From Chryseobacterium sp. ISL-6 (GTDB lineage: Bacteria; Bacteroidota; Bacteroidia; Flavobacteriales; Weeksellaceae): a stretch of 64,000 nucleotides of DNA. The stretch spans positions 1 through 64,000 of the forward strand of contig NZ_JAGGPT010000003.1 of assembly GCF_018613715.1 (NCBI RefSeq), written 5' to 3'. The notes below the pieces were generated by a model. The model had not been told where the DNA came from, searched no databases, and was given only the letters and a program-made list of their open reading frames with translations. The first letter of the stretch is position 1. Each line of letters begins with the position of its first letter. This document shows positions 15,343 through 21,796 of the stretch, piece by piece. The translations under genes and the position numbers were made by a program.

Positions 15343-15448
15343 GACTAGAAAACTGGTAATTTTTATGTGTACGAGAAGATAAGTAAATTAGCTCACGACC
15401 GCGGCGTGGGCTCTCTTATCGTACACGGGTATACCAGTACCTCTAGTC
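15343..15448 (+). ncRNA. Structured leader: nested long hairpin upstream of the sigma gene
   Basis: Four stems nest in order: GACTAG 15343-15348 with CTAGTC 15443-15448; ACTGGTA 15352-15358 with TACCAGT 15432-15438; GTGTACG 15367-15373 with CGTACAC 15420-15426, with ATAAG/CTTAT inside it; and AGCTCACG 15390-15397 with CGTGGGCT 15405-15412 closing a 7-base loop. This degree of pairing is far more than chance and signals a folded RNA or a cruciform-prone DNA. It contains the 12-base sequence shared with the guide region at 17570-17581. It may be a regulatory leader, the guide's target, or part of the guide RNA itself. Confidence 0.55.
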
Positions 15449-15577
15449 AATAAGTTGAGTTCCACGCTTTTTCTTTTGTGCAAAATTTAAAGAATAGTGG
15501 TATGAATAATAAGTAGAATTCTTCTTAGAGATCTAAGCAGTTCCTTCCAGCAATAATTTAGCTAAAAAACGCTGCTT

Positions 15578-16393
15578 ATGAAAAGAACAGACTCTTTACC
15601 CCGGAAGTTGAGCAATCTTCAGTTGTACGAACTGCTGAAAAAAGGCAATCCGACCGCTCTGGAACACATTCATCTCCGTTATAAAAGACTTCTTTTCTGG
15701 GTTGGATGGCAGGTGCTTAAGGATGATTTTGTAGTGGACACTATTGTTCAGGATACATTCCTTAAATTATGGCTACACCGTGACACCATTGAAACGCCTA
15801 ATCATATTACTGGCTTTTTACGGTTTGTTATGAAAAGAGATTGTATATCGTATGTCACTGCTCCAAAAAATAAATTCAACCGCTTAATGGCTTCTCTTGA
15901 CAGTTTTGAGAATTATCAGGATTATCTTGCAGGTTACGATCCTTTGAAAGATAAAGAGTATTTACTTAGCCAGAAATCCGATCAGAAAAATTTCGATGAA
16001 GTCAAAAAGGTTTTACCCGTTCTGGATCCCAAAAGGAAACACCTGATTGAACTTTGCCTTGAATATGGCTTTCAGCACAAACCTATCGCAGAAGCAATGG
16101 GAAGCAGTGTGAAAGACATTAGCAATGAGGTGAGCAGAGCTATAAATGACCTTCGGAAAATTCTTAATAGAAGTTCTTTTGAACAGCCACAGGAAAAAGC
16201 TTTCGATAATAAGGAACAGAGAGAAAAACTCAGCAGTCAACAACTTGAGATCATGAAAAGAAGGTTTGATCAGAAATCCTCTTTCAAGGTTATTGCCCAA
16301 GAACTCAAATTACCTGAAAAGGAGGTTCATCGGGAATTTCTGTATGCATATCAATATCTACAAAATCAAAACACTTCTGAAATACCTCTTTGA
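15578..16393 (+). CDS. ECF-type sigma factor with extra C-terminal HTH, partner of dCas12f
   Basis: The 271-residue protein has a sigma-2 region (about 25-95: RYKRLLFWVGWQVLKDDFVV, VQDTFLKLWLHRD, GFLRFVMKRDC) and a sigma-4-like helix-turn-helix (about 140-195: LDPKRKHLIELCLEYGFQHK, then AEAMGSSVKDISNEVSRAI). Ordinary ECF factors end there, near 180-200 residues. Here 75 more residues repeat the sigma-4 pattern (SQQLEIMKRRFDQKSSFKVI, AQELKLPEKEVHREFLYAY), so a second DNA- or protein-binding HTH is likely. No anti-sigma gene is adjacent. The stop is 1 bp from the dcas12f start, so the two products are surely made together. It should direct RNA polymerase to sites bound by the dCas12f complex; that role is inferred from the gene pair. 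Confidence 0.85.
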   Translation: MKRTDSLPRKLSNLQLYELLKKGNPTALEHIHLRYKRLLFWVGWQVLKDDFVVDTIVQDTFLKLWLHRDTIETPNHITGFLRFVMKRDCISYVTAPKNKFNRLMASLDSFENYQDYLAGYDPLKDKEYLLSQKSDQKNFDEVKKVLPVLDPKRKHLIELCLEYGFQHKPIAEAMGSSVKDISNEVSRAINDLRKILNRSSFEQPQEKAFDNKEQREKLSSQQLEIMKRRFDQKSSFKVIAQELKLPEKEVHREFLYAYQYLQNQNTSEIPL

Positions 16394-16394
16394 A

Positions 16395-17489
16395 ATGGAA
16401 AAATCCACGATTACACTTACCCGAAAAATTCAGCTACTGATCGATCTTCCTGCAAATGAAAAAAACGAGATGTGGGAAAAACTTTATCGGTATCAGAACC
16501 GCTGTTTCCGGGCAGCTAATTTAATTGCTTCCCATCTGTATGTTCAGGAAATGATTAAGGATTTCTTTTACCTCACAGAAGAAATCCAATATAAGCTGGC
16601 CGATGCAAGCAAAGATGAAATGGGAATGTTCACACGTTCGAAAACAAATTCAACTGCACGGATGGTCTTTGACCGTTTTAAAGGAGAAATCCCCACCGAT
16701 ATTCTGGGAAGCCTAAATAACACGATTCAATCAACCTTTTCTAAAAACAAAGCCAACTACTGGCAGGGCTTAAAGTCTTTGAGGAATTTTAAAAAAGACA
16801 TTCCAATTCCGCTTCCAGTCAAATGCATCAGTAAAATGAAATATGATTTACAAAAGAAAGCATTTTGCTTCAACATGTTTGCTATTCCTGTTAAAACGTA
16901 TTTAGGTAAAGACTTCTCTGATAAGCGATTGATAATGGAACGCCTCTTAAGAGAAGAGATAAAACTTTGCACATCGCAAATACAACTGAAAGCCGGGAAA
17001 ATCTTTTGGCTTGCAGTATTTAAATTTGAAAAAGAAGAACACATTTTAAAACCCGAAATCATTGCAGAAGCTTCCCTGTCTCTGGAACATCCTATCGTAG
17101 TAAAAACCAACAATGTGCGAATGAATATAGGCTCGAAAGAAGAGTTTTTATACCGCAGGCTTGCAATTCAGGCAAGTCAAAAAAGGATTCAAACCGGCAT
17201 CGCCTTTGCCCGTTCAGGAAATGGAGCCAAACGGAAACAAAAAGCTCTTTATAAAACAGAAAATTTGGAAAGCAGGTATGTAAGTCATCGACTTCATTTG
17301 TATAGCAGGAAGCTTATCGATTTCTGCATTCAGCACCAGGCGGGCACACTTATTCTTAAAAATCAGGAAGACAAGATAGGAATTGCAAAAGAACAGGAAT
17401 TTGTGCTTCGCAACTGGAGTTATTATGAATTGCAGACCAAAATAAAATATAAAGCAGAAAAGGCTGGTATCGAATTAATTATTGGATAA
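16395..17489 (+). CDS. Nuclease-dead Cas12f/TnpB homologue (dCas12f)
   Basis: The 364-residue protein starts at ATG 16395-16397, 1 bp after the sigma stop. It has the TnpB/Cas12f layout: a helical REC-type N-terminus with QNRCFRAANLIASHLYVQEM, the wedge-like segment around 130-225, then the RuvC core with EEFLYRRLAIQASQKRIQ (250-266), GNGAKRKQKAL (276-285), SHRLHLYSRKLIDF (297-310) and NWSYYELQTKIKYKAEKAGI (340-359). The catalytic sites are gone: the RuvC-I position reads HPIVVKTNNVRMNIG (232-246) without the Asp, the RuvC-II strand reads TLILKNQED (318-326) with Lys where the Glu should be, and the protein ends before RuvC-III and the zinc finger. It should bind DNA with a guide RNA but not cut. 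Confidence 0.88.
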   Translation: MEKSTITLTRKIQLLIDLPANEKNEMWEKLYRYQNRCFRAANLIASHLYVQEMIKDFFYLTEEIQYKLADASKDEMGMFTRSKTNSTARMVFDRFKGEIPTDILGSLNNTIQSTFSKNKANYWQGLKSLRNFKKDIPIPLPVKCISKMKYDLQKKAFCFNMFAIPVKTYLGKDFSDKRLIMERLLREEIKLCTSQIQLKAGKIFWLAVFKFEKEEHILKPEIIAEASLSLEHPIVVKTNNVRMNIGSKEEFLYRRLAIQASQKRIQTGIAFARSGNGAKRKQKALYKTENLESRYVSHRLHLYSRKLIDFCIQHQAGTLILKNQEDKIGIAKEQEFVLRNWSYYELQTKIKYKAEKAGIELIIG

Positions 17490-17590
17490 ATGAAAAAAAT
17501 AACGAGGGTGCTTGTACACCCGTAAGGTGAGGTCATGAACACTCACTAAATACTTAGTAGTATATACAACGGCGTGGGCTCCTTTTTTTT
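17490..17590 (+). ncRNA. Candidate guide RNA of the dCas12f, scaffold plus short guide
   Basis: Immediately after the dcas12f stop are three small hairpins: GGGTG 17506-17510 with CACCC 17517-17521; GTGAG 17527-17531 with CTCAC 17542-17546; ATACT 17550-17554 with AGTAT 17559-17563. Then comes ACAAC (17566-17570), GGCGTGGGCTCC (17571-17582) and T8 (17583-17590). TnpB omega-RNAs lie at exactly this place, and Cas12f repeats end in a similar CAAC just before the guide, so GGCGTGGGCTCC is the probable guide and T8 the termination point. The guide would be short, as in other nuclease-dead TnpB systems. Exact ends need RNA data. Confidence 0.6.
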
Positions 17591-17604
17591 AGTAATTACT
17601 TCTT

Positions 17605-17690
17605 AAAGGATAATAATTATTTCTTCAATGACCTCTGCGCTCCCTATTGAGCTTTAGCATGACTCAGTACTACATTTTCAAGATAATCAT
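17605..17690 (-). pseudogene. Decayed fragment of an RHS core
   Basis: This 86-base stretch aligns at roughly three quarters identity with 19261-19345 inside the downstream RHS gene, in the same orientation, including AAAGGATAATAATTATTT. There it encodes the VEVIEENNYYPFG part of the RHS core. Here the frame is broken and no long ORF remains. It is the leftover of an older RHS tip, a usual sign of toxin-tip exchange. The remainder of 17591-17765 shows nothing else except the terminator. Confidence 0.65.
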
Positions 17691-17724
17691 CTCCCTTGCT
17701 CTAAAACTTATGCTCATTAAAAAA

Positions 17725-17750
17725 ATAAGAGTAGAAAATTCTACTCTTAT
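17725..17750 (-). terminator. Terminator of the RHS operon
   Basis: ATAAGAGTAGAA pairs perfectly with TTCTACTCTTAT with a minimal loop. It lies 16 bp downstream of the stop of the lipoprotein gene and is followed on the minus strand by an A/T-rich stretch with T runs. It closes the four-gene minus-strand operon. Confidence 0.7.
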
Positions 17751-17765
17751 CTTAATTATTTAATT

Positions 17766-18254
17766 TTAATGATCACAATAAACCGATGACGATTTTGGAA
17801 TAGGTATCTTTTTTTCTAAATAAAAATCCTTTATGTCTTCCTTTGCAAAATCATCACCCATTTCGTATGATTTCAAAAATGAATATGTTCCAAAAAAACT
17901 AGAAAATTTATATTTTTTAGATAAAGGATCATCAGTTCTTAATGCTAGAATTCTAGATATATCATAATATGCTCTTTTATAATTATTCTTCTCAGCCATT
18001 AGTATTGCATAATATAAGAATTCTTTATCCCTACCATTAGTCGTATATTTTTTATAACTTCTTATATATGCAATAGTATCACCATCTAAAATTGCTTTAC
18101 TCAGATTATTCTGCAACTCTTTATCATTGAAATCAAATTTTACAAACTCTGTTTTATTAATTGTATCATTATCAGAGATTTTCTTTTTTAGTTCAGTTTT
18201 TTTTGTACAGTTAAATAATAAAAGTACTAGTAATAGAAATACTATTTTTTTCAT
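17766..18254 (-). CDS. Lipoprotein, candidate immunity protein of the RHS toxin
   Basis: The 162-residue protein has a lipoprotein signal with Cys16 (LLLFNCTKK) and a helical mature part with a TPR-like stretch (EFLYYAILMAEKNNYKRAYY, DISRILALRTDDPLSKKYKF). It follows the RHS gene by 12 bp. Immunity genes of polymorphic toxins regularly sit directly 3' of the toxin tip, and a lipid-anchored periplasmic immunity protein is reasonable for a secreted toxin. No family is recognised, so the role rests on position. Confidence 0.55.
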   Translation of the reverse strand: MKKIVFLLLVLLLFNCTKKTELKKKISDNDTINKTEFVKFDFNDKELQNNLSKAILDGDTIAYIRSYKKYTTNGRDKEFLYYAILMAEKNNYKRAYYDISRILALRTDDPLSKKYKFSSFFGTYSFLKSYEMGDDFAKEDIKDFYLEKKIPIPKSSSVYCDH

Positions 18255-18266
18255 AATTTCTTTTTA

Positions 18267-21200
18267 TTATTGAAATTTAGGGTAATTTTTTATAAATTCT
18301 TTATACGCTTGCCTTTTCAGGACTTCACCATTTTTATAGAAAATAATTGATCCAAGACCGTCTCCTTTATTTTGTTCTTTGTTAATGTTTCTTATTCCTT
18401 TTACTGAATTGTCATATGTTACAAATTCGTCAAAGGCAATTACAGTAAGGTTAGGGTGTGCTTTTGAAACTATGGAGCCAAAAGATTTGTAAGTCTTTTG
18501 ATCAATAACAAGATCTGTTCCTGTGTGACAAACATATAATATTAAAATCGCATCTTTTATTTTATCTACATTTTTCCAATTATTATTTCTTTGATTCATA
18601 ATTTTATTGAATCCATCCGCATTTCTAACTTCATGTTCACCATCCCATATTGAACCAATCCCTCCATGCCCATAAGCTCTAAAGACGCCATCACCGGCTG
18701 AATCTTTAAAGAAATTAGACATTTCTTTAAATTTTTTATAAAATGGAGCGTCCTCTCCTGTTTTTCCAAAAAAATTAACAGGTTCTTCATCAGCACTTTT
18801 TTCATCTAATGAAAAGTTAAATTTATCAAAAATTGAAACAGCAAGATAAGCCATTATATCCCTAAATTCCTGTGTTTCTCCAAATGTTGCAGGATTTTGA
18901 CTAACCAAATCACCACCGCCATAATTTGTAAACGGCGAAAGATGGGTTCTTTCTCCTGTTACTCCTGCCCACCATCCAGAGTTTGGATCCTGAGGTGTCA
19001 TATCACTAGCTTCATATGGCATTACAAATTTTCTTCCATCAGGATCTATAAAGCTGATAGGATTGTTTACAACATAATTATAAGGTGAAAACCTTCTACT
19101 TGTCTCCGCTAATGGATCTATTACCCCCCATCTTCCTATATCTGCCATATACATCCTTGCGCCATAATCGCTCCATCCTGTTTCCTTTTGCAGTTCTTTA
19201 CCGTTGTATTGATAGTTGTAAGCCTGGTTTCCGCTTAAGCTGATAGTGTGCTTTAATCCAAAAGGATAATAATTATTTTCCTCAATAACCTCTACGCTTC
19301 CTGTTGCACTTTTAGCATAGCTCAGCCTTACATTTCCTAAATGATCGGTATAGTTGTAAATATACTTATTATTTTCAAAATTGTAGTACCCTTCAGCTGT
19401 AGGCACAAACTTGAGAACCTGGTTGAATGCAGTTCCCGTATCTCTGGCTTCATATTGGAACCAATCAAGGTATTCAGTTATTGTTTTAGTTTCTAAGTTC
19501 GTTCTACCCAAGCCAAATGTATACGTTTTTCTAAGCTTTGTTCCATCTGCTCTGTATAGATATTTGGTATTTACATTGATCTCTACATCTTCTGTTATCA
19601 CTCTGGGGCTATAGGTCTTATCAAATACCACATTATCAGGTAGGCTGAGAACATTGTAATCAATCCGAAGAATACCTTTATCCACCTGATCTTTCATGCT
19701 CCCATTATCATCATAAGTAATGGGATTCCCAGAAGTATCAGGATATCCTGCATAGTCACCTGTGGCATCACTTACAGAATTAAGTTTGTTCCCTGTATAT
19801 TGATATGTTAAGTTATCAATCAGTCCTGTGGCACCTAGAGAATTTTTTCCATTTCTCTGAAGAGAAGTGATATTACCGTTTATATCATATCCCACAGATT
19901 CGTTAAACAGGTTATTCTCAGGAACAGAAGTATTTGGTTCAGAATAGGCACCTTTTTTCAGTCTATTTAATCCATCATAGGTATAGGTATATCTTTTTAA
20001 AACATTATCGCTTGCCGTTTTCCAGTCTATCTCACTAATGGTTCCATTATACTTTGATAAAGTACCAACAGGGTTGGTATATTTTACTTCATATCCGAAT
20101 AATTTCCCACCAAGATTCGCTGGATTATTAACTTTGATTACTGAGCCTCTGATGTCATAGGTATACTCAATATTTTGTAGGTTATTTCCTATTTTTTTAC
20201 TGGAAAGCTGAGAGAGCTCATTATAAGTATTCTCTGCCAGCAGCTCCTGAGGCTGACCAGTCACCTGATGCCATTGCTTTTTGAGTCTGTTTTGATTATC
20301 ATACTCAAATGTCTGAGTGATGATCCTTTCTGTGTCTGTAGAGAGTCTTTTATGATAGACTTTAGATTGTTTGGGTACTCCAACAAAATCAAGTTCTGTT
20401 TCTGTTTTAGTATATCCACCTAGGTGGTTAATAGCGTACGCTCCAATAGACCTCCCTTTAGCATCATAATAAACATAACTTTTAGTCCAGTTATCATCTT
20501 CAATATTTTTCACTAAGGACATCACAGGCAAATTTTTAGTATTTACAGCAGCATTTTGTAGATCAGGAATAACAGGTTTACCCAATATAGTCGTCGGAAA
20601 AGAAGGGTTAAAGGAATAAGTTGGATAAGTATCATAATAATTAACAGATAAAATCTTCTGTATAGTAGTAGGATATACTAAGTTGCTATAATATATAGGC
20701 ATTGTGCTGTTGGTGAATCCCGTTGTATTTCTTACTTCATCAGACGGTTGTCCTTGATTAATATAGTTATCAACATTACTTTGAACCTGTTCTCTAATAA
20801 ACTGCGCTCCAATAGCAGCTATTCCCGTATAAAGTATTCTGGAGAATTTATCATATTTGGTAAACAGCCAATTTCCAGATGCTTTCATATTGGTATCCTG
20901 ACTCATAATGACTCTGTCTGATTTGTCATACACCATATATTCCCACCCTTTTCCTGGAAGCTTTTTCTCTACCAGTCTACCAACAGTATCATATTTATAC
21001 TGATAGCATAAATTATCTAGAATAGTTTGATCCGGTATTGAGGTTGTGACTGCCAATGGAGGAATTACATACGCCAACCATCCATATTCATTATAAATAT
21101 AATAAGTATCTATGCTCTTGGTTCCATCATTTTTTCTTACCAGAATTACCTGTTCCAAGCCATTGGTAAACTCGATGGTAGTATTACCATCTGCATCAGT

Positions 21201-21791
21201 TACTGTACTTTTATATAGAGTATTGGCTGCATACATACCAGTATAAGAAATGGCAGTAGAGGTTGCTCCATTTTCCCATGTAGTAACCGTTGTTATTTTT
21301 TTTACGTCGCTTGCTGCATTAGCGGAATAAGAAAGCTGAGTGGGATGGGTAGCCCAGTTAGTTCCTATCGAAGCAACCTGTTTCAATCTTCCGGCTGGAG
21401 ATTTTTCTAATGTTTTCTCACCATAAATTCTTTCGTTTCCATAAACAGCAGTGGCGTTATTCAAAGGAGTATTGTAAATAGCTCCGCCTTGAGTTCCCAC
21501 TTGAGGAATAGGAAGGTAGTTTTGCGTTTGTCTTCCAAAGTCATCATAAACAATAGGAATTACCACGTCTCTTCCTGCTGGTGTTGCTTTGACACTAATA
21601 GACTGTTTAGCTCTTCCCAGTCCATCAAAATACTGAATGGCCTGGATTTGTCTCGCATTGGGGCTGGTAGAAGTTACTTCTTCCAGATAGGTTCTGGTCT
21701 GTACATAATTTTCATTAGTACTCGGACTTGTTTGCGCATAAGACGATCCTGCTACAAACAATATGCTAAATATACTTAAAATTCTTTTCAT
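18267..21791 (-). CDS. DUF6443/RHS-repeat protein with peptidase-like C-terminal tip
   Basis: The 1174-residue protein has a Sec signal peptide (cleavage near residue 19), the DUF6443 region (QAIQYFDGLGRAKQSISVK), many YD/RHS repeats, and the RHS-associated core (YTDHLGNVRLSYAK, NYYPFGLKHT, YGARMYMADIGRWGVIDPLA, NPISFIDPDG) ending near residue 919. The last 255 residues form a variable tip. It contains FRAYGHGGIGSIWDGE followed by ILILYVCHTGTD; a His-Gly then hydrophobic strand-Cys arrangement is that of caspase-fold (CHAT/C80) cysteine peptidases. The RHS shell would hold the tip for delivery outside the cell. Toxin activity is inference. It is the third gene of the operon; the next gene, 12 bp away, may be its immunity. 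Confidence 0.8.
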   Translation of the reverse strand: MKRILSIFSILFVAGSSYAQTSPSTNENYVQTRTYLEEVTSTSPNARQIQAIQYFDGLGRAKQSISVKATPAGRDVVIPIVYDDFGRQTQNYLPIPQVGTQGGAIYNTPLNNATAVYGNERIYGEKTLEKSPAGRLKQVASIGTNWATHPTQLSYSANAASDVKKITTVTTWENGATSTAISYTGMYAANTLYKSTVTDADGNTTIEFTNGLEQVILVRKNDGTKSIDTYYIYNEYGWLAYVIPPLAVTTSIPDQTILDNLCYQYKYDTVGRLVEKKLPGKGWEYMVYDKSDRVIMSQDTNMKASGNWLFTKYDKFSRILYTGIAAIGAQFIREQVQSNVDNYINQGQPSDEVRNTTGFTNSTMPIYYSNLVYPTTIQKILSVNYYDTYPTYSFNPSFPTTILGKPVIPDLQNAAVNTKNLPVMSLVKNIEDDNWTKSYVYYDAKGRSIGAYAINHLGGYTKTETELDFVGVPKQSKVYHKRLSTDTERIITQTFEYDNQNRLKKQWHQVTGQPQELLAENTYNELSQLSSKKIGNNLQNIEYTYDIRGSVIKVNNPANLGGKLFGYEVKYTNPVGTLSKYNGTISEIDWKTASDNVLKRYTYTYDGLNRLKKGAYSEPNTSVPENNLFNESVGYDINGNITSLQRNGKNSLGATGLIDNLTYQYTGNKLNSVSDATGDYAGYPDTSGNPITYDDNGSMKDQVDKGILRIDYNVLSLPDNVVFDKTYSPRVITEDVEINVNTKYLYRADGTKLRKTYTFGLGRTNLETKTITEYLDWFQYEARDTGTAFNQVLKFVPTAEGYYNFENNKYIYNYTDHLGNVRLSYAKSATGSVEVIEENNYYPFGLKHTISLSGNQAYNYQYNGKELQKETGWSDYGARMYMADIGRWGVIDPLAETSRRFSPYNYVVNNPISFIDPDGRKFVMPYEASDMTPQDPNSGWWAGVTGERTHLSPFTNYGGGDLVSQNPATFGETQEFRDIMAYLAVSIFDKFNFSLDEKSADEEPVNFFGKTGEDAPFYKKFKEMSNFFKDSAGDGVFRAYGHGGIGSIWDGEHEVRNADGFNKIMNQRNNNWKNVDKIKDAILILYVCHTGTDLVIDQKTYKSFGSIVSKAHPNLTVIAFDEFVTYDNSVKGIRNINKEQNKGDGLGSIIFYKNGEVLKRQAYKEFIKNYPKFQ

Positions 21792-21796
21792 GATTT

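Noticed and set aside
15343..15448. Rho-independent terminator
   Set aside because: The hairpin is long and nested and lacks a T run after the last arm; a regulatory or guide RNA fold is a better fit.
16266..16394. Extended start of dCas12f inside the sigma gene
   Set aside because: The first 43 codons of that frame overlap the sigma gene and have shadow-like composition; ATG 16395 is 1 bp after the sigma stop and gives the conserved N-terminus.
15280..17600. CRISPR array
   Set aside because: I looked for regularly spaced direct repeats near the Cas12f homologue and found none; only the 12-mer recurs, once upstream and once downstream.
19411..19614. Plus-strand ORFs opposite the RHS genes
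   Set aside because: They are shadows of the RHS reading frames and contain no start context or motif.
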